Origin: Propionicimonas sp. | GTDB lineage: Bacteria > Actinomycetota > Actinomycetes > Propionibacteriales > Propionibacteriaceae | Length of the DNA: 32,496 nt | NCBI GenBank assembly: GCA_030158185.1 | Contig: JAOATP010000223.1 | Location: 1 to 32,496, forward strand | Reading direction: 5' to 3' | Shown: piece after piece, positions 24,105-31,280 of the stretch | Layout of the letters: each line of letters begins with the position of its first letter | Position numbering within the stretch: position 1 is the first letter of the stretch | Made by a program: the position numbers and the translations under genes | Notes under the pieces: generated by a model | What the model was told of the DNA's origin: nothing | What the model saw: the letters and a program-made list of their open reading frames with translations, nothing else | Database searches by the model: none

Positions 24105-25220
24105 GTAGTCGAGCTCGACTGTGTCGCTTACCGGGTGCGCCTGGCAGGCCAGGACGATCCCCGCGGCGACCTCGTCGGGCTCAAGGGCGTAGTTGCGGTC
24201 CATCCGCACCTCACCGGACACCACGCGCGCGCGACAGGTGCCGCAGACGCCGCCGGTGCACGAATAGGGCGCGTCGGGCCGGGCCCGTAGCGTCGCATCG
24301 AGGATGCTCTCCTCGCGGGTCGGCATGGGGATGACCGTCGTGCGTCCGTCGAGCGCCACGGTGACGACCGCCGCCGGCGGGGCCGAGGTGTCGACGATGA
24401 CCGGCGCCGGCTTGGGCGCCCCGTCCTCGTCGACGTGGAAGATCTCGTGGTGGACGTGCTCCTTGCCGAAACCACGCTCGGACAGCAGCGCCTGCGCGTC
24501 CTGGACCATCCCGAACGGCCCGCAGAGATAGACCTCGTCGATGCCTTCGACCGGCACCAGCGCGTCGAGGATCCGGGTGAGTCGCTCCTTGTCGATCCGC
24601 CCGTGGAACAACTCGACGTCAGGAGCCTCGCGTGAAAGCACGTGGATGAGGTGCAGCCGGGCGCCGTAACGGTCCTTGAGGTCCTCGAGCTCCTCGAGGA
24701 ACATCACCGTCGAGGTCCGCCTGTTGCCGAACAGCAGGGTGACCCGGGAGCCGGGCTCCTCCTCCAGCGCCGTGGAGACGAGCGCGAGGATCGGAGTGAT
24801 CCCCGAGCCAGCGGCGATCGCGACGTGGTGGCGGGCTGCGTCGGGTTGGACCGGGCAGGTGAAGTTCCCCAGCGGGGTCATGACATCGACGACGTCGCCC
24901 GCGGCAAGTTCGTCGACCAGCCACGGCGACATGCGACCGCCGGGCACCTTGGCCGCCGCCACCCGCAGGGTCCCTGGGCGGCCACCGTGGGCCGACTGGC
25001 AGATCGAGTAGGAGTTGCGGACCTCGGCGCCATCGACCGTGCGGCGCAGCGTGAGGTGCTGGCCCGGGGCGAAGCGATAGGCGTCGGCGAGGTCGTCGGG
25101 GACGGCGAAGGTGATCGCCGTCGCCTCCGGCGTGAGCCGCTCGACCTTGGCCACGGTCAAGGGGTGGAAGGTGGCTCGCCGCGTCGTCGTGCCGGCGGTG
25201 GGGCTAAGCAGTCCGGTCAT
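24096..25220 (-). CDS. paaE: Phenylacetyl-CoA 1,2-epoxidase reductase subunit PaaE
   Basis: Passes electrons from NADPH through FAD and a [2Fe-2S] cluster to the PaaABC oxygenase, 374 residues. The FAD domain has R68-N-S-Y-S, the nucleotide domain GSGITP (138-143) and CGPFGM (233-238), and the C-terminal plant-type ferredoxin domain C321, C326, C329 and C359. The ATG at 25220 directly follows the paaD stop codon. It is the last gene of the paaABCDE operon, and its stop lies in a hairpin shared with folA. Confidence 0.95.
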   Translation of the reverse strand: MTGLLSPTAGTTTRRATFHPLTVAKVERLTPEATAITFAVPDDLADAYRFAPGQHLTLRRTVDGAEVRNSYSICQSAHGGRPGTLRVAAAKVPGGRMSPWLVDELAAGDVVDVMTPLGNFTCPVQPDAARHHVAIAAGSGITPILALVSTALEEEPGSRVTLLFGNRRTSTVMFLEELEDLKDRYGARLHLIHVLSREAPDVELFHGRIDKERLTRILDALVPVEGIDEVYLCGPFGMVQDAQALLSERGFGKEHVHHEIFHVDEDGAPKPAPVIVDTSAPPAAVVTVALDGRTTVIPMPTREESILDATLRARPDAPYSCTGGVCGTCRARVVSGEVRMDRNYALEPDEVAAGIVLACQAHPVSDTVELDYDA

Positions 25221-25745
25221 CTAGAGCGCCTTGAACTCGTCGAAGGGATCGCCGCAACTGTCGCAACGGCGCAGGGCTTTACAGGCGGTGGAGCCGAATT
25301 GGGAGATCACCGAGGTCGCCTCGCTGCCGCAGCGCGGGCACGCGACGGTATGCCGTCCGCCCCCGATCATCACCGACACCGGGCGGGGCGCCCGCTCACC
25401 GGCACCGGCGTCGGCATCGGCCGGCCCGGGTGGGGCGATCCCGAACCGACGCAGGGCCTCGCGGGCATCCGGCGAGATCCAGTCGGTCGTCCACGCCGGG
25501 GACAGCTGGGAGGTGACGACGGCCCGCAGGCCGTGGGCACGGCATACCCGGGCGATCTGGTCTTCGATGGCACGCATCGCGGGACAACCCGAATAGGTGG
25601 GCGTGATGACCACATGGACCACCCCGGCCGCCTCGTCGAGCCGGCACTCCCGCAGGATGCCCAGCCCCTCGATGGTGATGACGGGGATCTCCGGGTCGGG
25701 GATCGCCCGCACCGCTTCCAGGACGTCGGTGGCCGTGGCCATCAT
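25221..25745 (-). CDS. paaD: Phenylacetate-CoA oxygenase assembly protein PaaD
   Basis: Member of the MIP18/SufT-like family needed for function of the phenylacetyl-CoA epoxidase, 174 residues. The N-terminal DUF59-type domain shows IPDPEIPVITIEGLGIL and TPTYSGCPAM; the C-terminus has a zinc or iron ribbon made of CPRCGSE and CDSCG (with the FGSTACKALRRC stretch). The ATG at 25745 (followed by a second ATG) starts two bases after the paaC stop; the longer open frame runs back into paaC and has no homology. Confidence 0.93.
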   Translation of the reverse strand: MMATATDVLEAVRAIPDPEIPVITIEGLGILRECRLDEAAGVVHVVITPTYSGCPAMRAIEDQIARVCRAHGLRAVVTSQLSPAWTTDWISPDAREALRRFGIAPPGPADADAGAGERAPRPVSVMIGGGRHTVACPRCGSEATSVISQFGSTACKALRRCDSCGDPFDEFKAL

Positions 25746-25747
25746 CG

Positions 25748-26521
25748 TCACCAGCGGGCTCCGGGCACCGAGCGCGGGAGATATTGCATCTCGGCGAGCA
25801 GGAAGCCCAACGGCTCGGAGTGCACACCTTCGCGCCCGCCTCGCGAGTGCCACTTGGGCGTTGCCGGCATGGTCAACGTGGCTTCGGCGACGACCGCCTC
25901 GACGGACGCCTGTGCCGGGCTGCGCAGCGACGAGGGCAGCGCGCCGACGCCCGCGGTGACCGCGGCCGCGACCGCGGCCCCAGAGTCGTCGAACAACTCA
26001 TCGACGAAGGGAGCCACCCAGGTGAGCGCGGCCTGCATGCGCTCGTGGGACTCCTGGGTGCCGTCGCCGAGCCGCACGACCCACTGGGCCGCGTGGTCGT
26101 GGTGGTAACGGACCTCCTTGTGCGCCTTGGCGGCGATGGCCCGCAGCTGCTCGTCGGCGGAGTCGGCGAGCGCGGCATACAGGGCCTTCTGGTAGGCCGA
26201 GAACCACAGCATCCGGGCCATCTCCTGGCCGAAGTCGCCGCGGCGCTGTTCCACGAGGTGGACGTTGCGGAAGTCGCGTTCGTCGCGCAGGTAGGCCAGG
26301 TCGTCCTCGGAGCGCCCGGTGCCGTCCAGGCTCCCGACGTGGGTCAGCAGCGAGCGCGCCTGACCGATGAGGTCGAGGGAGACGTTGGCCAGGGCCATGT
26401 CCTCCTCGAGCGCCGGCGCCCAGGTGAGCCACTCCCCCAGCCGGTGGGAGTAGATGAGGGCATCGTCAGCGAGGCCCAGGACATAGGCGCTGTATGCCGC
26501 GCCGGTTTCCTTCTCGCTCAC
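25748..26521 (-). CDS. paaC: Phenylacetyl-CoA 1,2-epoxidase subunit PaaC
   Basis: Structural ferritin-like partner of the catalytic PaaA subunit, 257 residues. Characteristic stretches are YVLGLADDALIYSHRLGEW, LANVSLDLIGQARSLL, DFRNVHLVEQRRGDF and KAHKEVRYHHDHAAQWVVRLGDGT, with PKWHSRGGREGVHSE near the end. It starts at GTG 26521, overlapping the paaB stop by four bases (GTGA), and its stop is two bases before paaD. Confidence 0.95.
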   Translation of the reverse strand: MSEKETGAAYSAYVLGLADDALIYSHRLGEWLTWAPALEEDMALANVSLDLIGQARSLLTHVGSLDGTGRSEDDLAYLRDERDFRNVHLVEQRRGDFGQEMARMLWFSAYQKALYAALADSADEQLRAIAAKAHKEVRYHHDHAAQWVVRLGDGTQESHERMQAALTWVAPFVDELFDDSGAAVAAAVTAGVGALPSSLRSPAQASVEAVVAEATLTMPATPKWHSRGGREGVHSEPLGFLLAEMQYLPRSVPGARW

Positions 26522-26805
26522 AGGTATTCGACATCCTCGGGAACTTCGTAGAACGTCGGGTGGCGGTAGATCTTGTCGCCCGCCGGGTCGAAGAAGGAGT
26601 CCTTCTCGTCGGGGCTGCTGGCGACGATGTCGCTGGCCGCCACGACCCAGATCGAGACACCCTCTTGGCGGCGGGTGTAGAGGTCACGGGCGTTGCGCAC
26701 GGCCATCGCGGCATCGGAGGCATGCACCGACCCCACGTGGACGTGTGACAGGCCCCGCTTGGCCCGCACGAAGACCTCGAACAGCGGGAGGGTTCCCTCG
26801 CTCAT
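26518..26805 (-). CDS. paaB: Phenylacetyl-CoA 1,2-epoxidase subunit PaaB
   Basis: Small bridging subunit of the epoxidase complex, 95 residues, the usual family length. It contains [34 protein letters not shown] and [36 protein letters not shown] in order. The ATG at 26805 overlaps the paaA stop by four bases (ATGA), and its own stop overlaps paaC. Confidence 0.95.
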   Translation of the reverse strand: MSEGTLPLFEVFVRAKRGLSHVHVGSVHASDAAMAVRNARDLYTRRQEGVSIWVVAASDIVASSPDEKDSFFDPAGDKIYRHPTFYEVPEDVEYL

Positions 26806-27884
26806 GCCGCGCTCCCTTCACCCGCGCCGACGGCGCCGTCGGCACGCTCACGTTGTTTGGCGGCATACGCCGTCGCTGCCTCGCGCACCCACGCGCCTTG
26901 CTCGTGCGAGGAGACCCGGCGCTCGATCCGGGCGGCGTTGCAGGCGCCGTCCCCCTTGATGACCCGCCAGAACTCGTCCCAGTCGATCTCGCCGAAGTCG
27001 TAGTGCCCGCGCTCCTCGTTCCATAACAGGTCAGGGTCGGGCAGCGTCACGCCGAGCCGGGCGGCCTGCGGGACGGTCATGTCGACGAACTTCTGACGCA
27101 GGTCGTCGTTGCTGAACCGCTTGATGCCCCACGCCATCGACTGCTCCGTGTGGCCGCCGGTGACGGCGTGCTCACCCGTGTCGCGCGGCCCGAACATCGC
27201 CAGCGCCGGCCACCACCACCGGTTCGTCGCGTCCTGGGCCATCGCCTGCTGCTCGGGGGTGCCCCGCATGAGCTCCCACAGCAACTCGAAGCCCTGCCGC
27301 TGGTGGAAGGACTCCTCCTTGCAGGTGCGGATCATCGCCCGGGCGTAAGGACCATAGGAGCACCGACACAGCGGCACCTGATTCATGATCGCCGCGCCGT
27401 CGACGAGCCAGCCGATGGCGCCACAGTCGGCCCAGGTGAGCGTCGGATAGTTGAAGATCGAGGAGTACTTCTGCTTGCCGGTGTGCAGCCGGTCGAGCAG
27501 TTCCTCCCGAGTGATGCCGAGGGTCTCCGCCGCGGAGTAGAGGTAGAGCCCGTGGCCGGCCTCGTCCTGGACCTTGGCGATGAGGATCGCCTTGCGCCGC
27601 AGCGAGGGTGCCCGGGTGATCCAGTTGCCCTCCGGCTGCATCCCGATGATCTCGGAGTGCGCGTGCTGGGCGATCTGGCGGATGAGGGTCTGGCGATATT
27701 CCTCGGGCATCGCGTCGCGCGGCTCGATCCGTTGATCGGCGGCGATGATCGCATCGAAGCTCGCCAGGCCTTCACGGGCCTTGGTGTCAACGTGGGCCGC
27801 CGCGGCTTCGACCGCTCCTCCGTCCGCCGCGTTGAGGGGGCCTGCCCCCGGGTCGTCGGGCTCGGCGAAGTCGTTGCCGTACAT
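26802..27884 (-). CDS. paaA: Phenylacetyl-CoA 1,2-epoxidase catalytic subunit PaaA
   Basis: Di-iron oxygenase subunit that forms ring-1,2-epoxyphenylacetyl-CoA, the first committed step of aerobic phenylacetate breakdown. The 360-residue protein carries [40 protein letters not shown], the iron motif [35 protein letters not shown] and [17 protein letters not shown]. About 50 N-terminal residues precede the conserved region. The ATG at 27884 was chosen because a TACTGT -10-like box lies four bases upstream; an in-frame GTG at 27941 is possible. It is the first gene of the operon. The pathway genes paaK, paaG, paaZ and a paa regulator are not in this window. Confidence 0.95.
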   Translation of the reverse strand: MYGNDFAEPDDPGAGPLNAADGGAVEAAAAHVDTKAREGLASFDAIIAADQRIEPRDAMPEEYRQTLIRQIAQHAHSEIIGMQPEGNWITRAPSLRRKAILIAKVQDEAGHGLYLYSAAETLGITREELLDRLHTGKQKYSSIFNYPTLTWADCGAIGWLVDGAAIMNQVPLCRCSYGPYARAMIRTCKEESFHQRQGFELLWELMRGTPEQQAMAQDATNRWWWPALAMFGPRDTGEHAVTGGHTEQSMAWGIKRFSNDDLRQKFVDMTVPQAARLGVTLPDPDLLWNEERGHYDFGEIDWDEFWRVIKGDGACNAARIERRVSSHEQGAWVREAATAYAAKQRERADGAVGAGEGSAA

Positions 27885-27917
27885 GAGCACAGTATGGCCG
27901 GGCCGGGATCGCCGCGC

Positions 27918-27931
27918 CCCCTCTGGAGGGG
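27918..27931. promoter_or_regulatory. Operator-like palindrome upstream of paaA
   Basis: CCCCTC, a TG spacer and GAGGGG form a perfect 6+2+6 inverted repeat that begins 34 bases upstream of the paaA ATG, in the promoter region. GTGA/TCAC arms flank it at 27932-27942. A regulator of the phenylacetate genes could bind here, but no known consensus is matched. Confidence 0.35.
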
Positions 27932-27960
27932 TGAACATCACAACAGCCGTCAGACCAAGG

Positions 27961-28437
27961 TCAGAGCGGGCTTTCGATGTACCAGCGTCCGCCCACGCGC
28001 ACGAGGTTCACGTCCTCCCGGTATGCCGCGGGCACGCCGGTCATCTGGTCGGCTGTGACCGTTGCCTGGTCGCCGTCGACCGCGGCACCCGTGACGGACG
28101 CCGAGGTGAGAGCAGCCAACTCCTCGGGTGTTGCCACGTCCGTGATGATCGTGTCGAAGCCCGATCGGCACAGCAGGACGTCATCGCCGGCCAGGGGCTT
28201 GCCGTCGTAGGCGACCAACGCGCACGCGGCGGCCGAGTCCTTGGCGCCCAGCGCGCGATAGAACCCCGCGACCGTCGATTCCGGCGTCTCGCCGACGGGT
28301 GCTGACGAGCACGCCGTCAACCCGGCCAGCGCCACGACGACCGCCACGACGACCGCCAAGGCGACGGCTCTGGCGGTGGCAGCGGCGTCGGCTTTGGCGC
28401 CCACAAGGGCCCGAACACGCGGTAGACGATCACCCAC
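27961..28437 (-). CDS. Small lipoprotein of unknown function
   Basis: From GTG 28437 the protein has 158 residues: a long hydrophobic signal with lipobox GLTAC (C43), then about 115 residues resembling an NTF2-like fold ([23 protein letters not shown], a middle [15 protein letters not shown] strand, and a C-terminal [14 protein letters not shown]). It would be a membrane-anchored extracellular protein. The start is uncertain: GTG at 28461 or 28404 are alternatives, and the last would give a more typical 32-residue signal. It is divergent from azlC. Two cysteines in the mature part (ACALV and LLCRSG) could form a disulfide. I cannot assign a function. Confidence 0.7.
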   Translation of the reverse strand: MGDRLPRVRALVGAKADAAATARAVALAVVVAVVVALAGLTACSSAPVGETPESTVAGFYRALGAKDSAAACALVAYDGKPLAGDDVLLCRSGFDTIITDVATPEELAALTSASVTGAAVDGDQATVTADQMTGVPAAYREDVNLVRVGGRWYIESPL

Positions 28438-28483
28438 CGGACCATCCAAACATGCGCACACGGCCCTCTGTCACCATCGGCGG

Positions 28484-29248
28484 ATGCGCGAGGAGGCGGG
28501 CAAGGAGGGCGCGGAGGCGAGCGGGCAGCGGCCAGGCGACCTCGATCCCGCGACGCGCACGTCGGTTCTGCGCCAGGCCTGGTCGGTGGGGATCGCGACG
28601 GGGGCCTACGGGATCTCGTTCGGAGCCTTGGGCGTGGCGTCGGGGCTGAGCGTGGCGCAGACCTGCGCCCTGTCCCTGCTGATGTTCACGGGAGGGTCGC
28701 AGTTCGCCTTCGTCGGCGTCATCGGCGCCGGTGGCACGGGGGTCGCGGCCATCGCCACGGCGACCCTGCTCGGGATCCGTAACGGGCTCTACGGCCTGCA
28801 GGTGTCGGAGTTCCTCCACGACCGCGGCTGGCGACGTGGGGTCGCCGCCCACCTGACGATCGACGAGTCGACGGCCGTCGGGATCGCTCAGCCCACGGTT
28901 CGGGCGTCCCAGCTGGGCTTCTGGCAGACGGGGATCGCCGTCTTCGTCTTCTGGAACCTGTTCACCCTCCTCGGGGCGTGGCTCGGCAATGCCCTGGGCG
29001 ACCCACGCCGATGGGGCCTGGACGCAGCCGCCGCCGCTGCCTTCGTCGCCCTGCTCTGGCCGAGGCTGCACTCTCGGGATGCGGCCGCCACCGCCGTGGT
29101 GGCGGTCGTGCTCACTGTGGCCGTCGCGCCGTGGGCGCCGGCCGGCATACCCGTGCTCATCGCCGCGTTCGCGGCCGTGGCCGTCGGGCTGTGGCCGCGC
29201 GCTGCTGCCCGCGACGACGACAGCACCGGTGGGGAGGTCGCGCCGTGA
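28484..29248 (+). CDS. azlC: AzlC-family branched-chain amino acid exporter, large subunit
   Basis: Membrane protein of 254 residues that works with AzlD to export branched-chain amino acids or related compounds. A charged N-tail (about 30 residues) precedes membrane segments starting at RQAWSVGIATGAYGISFGALG. The family stretches ALSLLMFTGGSQFAFVGV, IATATLLGIRNGLYGLQVSEFL and the DESTAVGIAQ motif are present. The ATG at 28484 agrees with the family N-terminus; the longer frame overlaps the divergent lipoprotein. Its stop overlaps azlD by four bases. Confidence 0.93.
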   Translation: MREEAGKEGAEASGQRPGDLDPATRTSVLRQAWSVGIATGAYGISFGALGVASGLSVAQTCALSLLMFTGGSQFAFVGVIGAGGTGVAAIATATLLGIRNGLYGLQVSEFLHDRGWRRGVAAHLTIDESTAVGIAQPTVRASQLGFWQTGIAVFVFWNLFTLLGAWLGNALGDPRRWGLDAAAAAAFVALLWPRLHSRDAAATAVVAVVLTVAVAPWAPAGIPVLIAAFAAVAVGLWPRAAARDDDSTGGEVAP

Positions 29249-29559
29249 GCCTCTGGTTCACCGTCCTCGCGGCCTGCGCGCTCGCGTTCCTCACCAAACT
29301 CGCCGGGCACTACGTGCCGTCGGCCAAGCTCGAGGGCCGGCGGATGCGCCGGGTCACGGCCCTGCTGCCCGTGGCGCTGCTCACGTCGTTGGTCGTCATC
29401 CAGACCTTCGCCGCCTCCGGTGGCGGCTTCACCGTCGATGCCCGAATCGTCGGCCTGGCCGCCGCCGTGATCGCGCTGTTGCTGCGCGCGCCGTTCATCG
29501 TCGTCGTCATCATCGGCGCTGCCGTCGCCGCCGGACTTCGCGCGTTGGGCTGGAACTAA
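29245..29559 (+). CDS. azlD: AzlD-family branched-chain amino acid exporter, small subunit
   Basis: Small partner of AzlC, 104 residues with about four membrane segments (from LWFTVLAACALAFLTKLAG to PFIVVVIIGAAVAAGLRALGW). The GTG at 29245 overlaps the azlC stop (GTGA) and has a very good ribosome site, GGGGAGG, seven bases upstream. The last 18 coding bases and the stop are duplicated in tandem right after the gene. Confidence 0.92.
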   Translation: MSLWFTVLAACALAFLTKLAGHYVPSAKLEGRRMRRVTALLPVALLTSLVVIQTFAASGGGFTVDARIVGLAAAVIALLLRAPFIVVVIIGAAVAAGLRALGWN

Positions 29560-29610
29560 CGCGCGTTGGGCTGGAACTGACCGGTCCAACCGGCCACCTC
29601 CAGCCCAACG
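29540..29610 (+). terminator. Duplicated azlD tail with inverted repeat
   Basis: A 21-base unit that ends azlD (29540-29560, ending in TAA) is repeated at 29561-29581 with one change, A to G, which turns TAA into TGA. TCCAGCCCAACG (29599-29610) is a perfect 12-base complement of CGTTGGGCTGGA in both copies (29543-29554 and 29564-29575). An inner CCGGT/ACCGG stem (29581-29593) nests inside. This forms a hairpin terminator with two alternative left arms. Confidence 0.7.
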
Positions 29611-29634
29611 TCCTGCTCATCACACCACTCGACG

Positions 29635-30345
29635 TCAGTGCCGCACGAACCCCAACTCGGCCATCTGCGGCTCGGTGAGGAAGCCGCCGGCCTTCACTGC
29701 CGCCTCGAACAGGGGCAAGTGGGCGTCGAGCGAGGAACGGCGCAGGTTGGTGAAGACCCTGGTCACCCCGGCATCGCCGGTCGCGGCCGCCGCGAGCCGG
29801 TCATAGAGCGCGACGTTCTTGCGCTCCCCGTCGACCCACGCCTGGGCCGCGGTGACCAGGTCGGCTGGGGCCGCGATCGTGCCGGCATAGGGGTTGGCCG
29901 GCGGGACGAAGCCGAACCGACTCAGTTGCCGGGTCAGCGCCTGGATGTGGTTCTGCTCCATCGCTTCGATGCTGACGTAGGGCTCGACGTCTCCGAACTT
30001 CGCGATGACCGCCTGATAGGAGGCTGCGGCGGCATACTCCCCTTCCGGGCTCATGAGCGCCTCCCAGGCTGCCGCGGCGACGGTGCCGGCGGGTGGGGCG
30101 GCGGTGACCGCGCCGCTCGTGGCGCGGGCAGGGCCGTTTCCGTTGCCCATCCCGCCTCCGACACCGTTTCCGGGGCCACGGTCGGACGGCGGGCCGCCGG
30201 AGCCCATCCGCCCAGCGGTCGGGGCCGCCGAGGCAGTCGCCGGCGTTGCGGCGGGAGTGGTGCTGGTGGTCGTCGCGGTGCTGGAACACCCACCGATCGC
30301 GGCCACGGCGATGGCTGAGGCGAGGACGATGGCTGCGCGCTTCAT
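29635..30345 (-). CDS. DUF2202 ferritin-like lipoprotein
   Basis: The 236-residue protein has a lipoprotein signal with lipobox AIGGC (C20), a Thr/Ala and Gly/Asn/Pro-rich linker (21-88), and a ferritin-like four-helix domain (about 90-236) of the DUF2202 type. Possible metal ligands follow the ferritin pattern: E103 in EGEYAAAASY, E130-x2-H133 in EAMEQNHIQAL, E174 in WVDGERKN and H209 in SLDAHLPLF. The ATG at 30345 has AGGA about eight bases upstream. It would be anchored outside the membrane and bind iron or other metals. The role is unknown; redox or metal stress is only a guess. Confidence 0.85.
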   Translation of the reverse strand: MKRAAIVLASAIAVAAIGGCSSTATTTSTTPAATPATASAAPTAGRMGSGGPPSDRGPGNGVGGGMGNGNGPARATSGAVTAAPPAGTVAAAAWEALMSPEGEYAAAASYQAVIAKFGDVEPYVSIEAMEQNHIQALTRQLSRFGFVPPANPYAGTIAAPADLVTAAQAWVDGERKNVALYDRLAAAATGDAGVTRVFTNLRRSSLDAHLPLFEAAVKAGGFLTEPQMAELGFVRH

Positions 30346-30482
30346 GACGGGTTCCTTTGCTCGGAGCTGGGATCGACCTCAGTCTCCGAGGCATTCATGA
30401 AGCCACTGTGAAGCGCGCGTGGGCGTTGCGAGAGATCTCGCCGAGGGGCGAGCGACCGCAGCGGCGCCGCGGGCCGCCCCCG
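30346..30482. other. Intergenic stretch with two inverted repeats
   Basis: Between dapB and the DUF2202 gene lie CTCGGAG (30360-30366) with CTCCGAG (30384-30390), close to the DUF2202 ribosome site, and GCGAGA (30428-30433) with TCTCGC (30436-30441), which could be part of the dapB terminator. No T-run follows either and no gene is visible. Confidence 0.4.
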
Positions 30483-31247
30483 TCAGCCGAGGCCGAGGTA
30501 GTGCTCCAGGCCGACCGTGACGCCCGGATGCCCGGCGACGCCTCGCACGCCGGCGAGCACGCCCGCCATGAACGACTCGCGGTCCAGCGAGTCGTGCCGG
30601 ATCGTCAGCGTCTCCCCCACGTTGCCGAGGATGACCTCCTGGTGCGCCACCAGCCCGCGCACTCGCAGCGAGTGCACCGGTATGCCGTGCACGCGCGCGC
30701 CGCGGGCACCGTCCGGATCGGTCGTGGTGGCGTCGGGAACCGGCCCGACTCCGGCTGCGTCCCGCGCGGCCCCGATGAGCTCGGCGGTGCGCGCGGCGGT
30801 GCCCGAGGGTGCATCGACCTTGTTGGGGTGGTGCAGTTCGACGACCTCGACCGACTCGAAGAACCTCGCCGCTTGAGCGGCGAACGACATCATGAGGATG
30901 GCGCCGAGGGCGAAGTTGGGGGCGATGAGCACCCCGACCGGTCCGCCGGCGCGCGCCTCGGGCGCCGCGAGCAATTGTTGGCGCAACTCGTCGAGTTTGG
31001 CGTCGTCCCACCCGGTCGTCCCCACAACGACGTGCACACCCCGGCTGACGCAGGCGACAACATTGGCCAGCGACGCTGAGGGCACCGAGAATTCGACGAC
31101 GACGTCAGCTCCGCCGAGATCGCCCAGCTCGTCGCCCATGTCGAAACCACCGACGAACTCCAGATCGGACGCGGCCTCGACGGCGCGGCATACCGTCGCT
31201 CCCATCCGACCGCGGGATCCGATGACGGCGACCTTCGGCTGGCTCAT
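30483..31247 (-). CDS. dapB: 4-hydroxy-tetrahydrodipicolinate reductase
   Basis: Second enzyme of the diaminopimelate branch, reducing the DapA product with NAD(P)H, 254 residues. It has the nucleotide loop VIGSRGRMG (G10, G13, G16), GTTGW (76-80), APNFALG (109-115) and the active-site motif H139-H140-P-N-K143 in ELHHPNKVDAPSGTA. The ATG at 31247 follows a TACCCT -10 box by seven bases, suggesting a leaderless mRNA; the longer open frame upstream overlaps the divergent gene. It is not adjacent to dapA. Confidence 0.96.
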   Translation of the reverse strand: MSQPKVAVIGSRGRMGATVCRAVEAASDLEFVGGFDMGDELGDLGGADVVVEFSVPSASLANVVACVSRGVHVVVGTTGWDDAKLDELRQQLLAAPEARAGGPVGVLIAPNFALGAILMMSFAAQAARFFESVEVVELHHPNKVDAPSGTAARTAELIGAARDAAGVGPVPDATTTDPDGARGARVHGIPVHSLRVRGLVAHQEVILGNVGETLTIRHDSLDRESFMAGVLAGVRGVAGHPGVTVGLEHYLGLG

Positions 31248-31254
31248 GAGCGCA

Positions 31255-31260
31255 AGGGTA
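31255..31260 (-). promoter_or_regulatory. -10 box of dapB (leaderless)
   Basis: TACCCT on the minus strand, the same hexamer as in the AraC promoter, lies seven bases before the dapB ATG at 31247. No clear -35 box or ribosome site. Confidence 0.4.
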
Positions 31261-31280
31261 GCCGTGGGACGATTCCGCCC

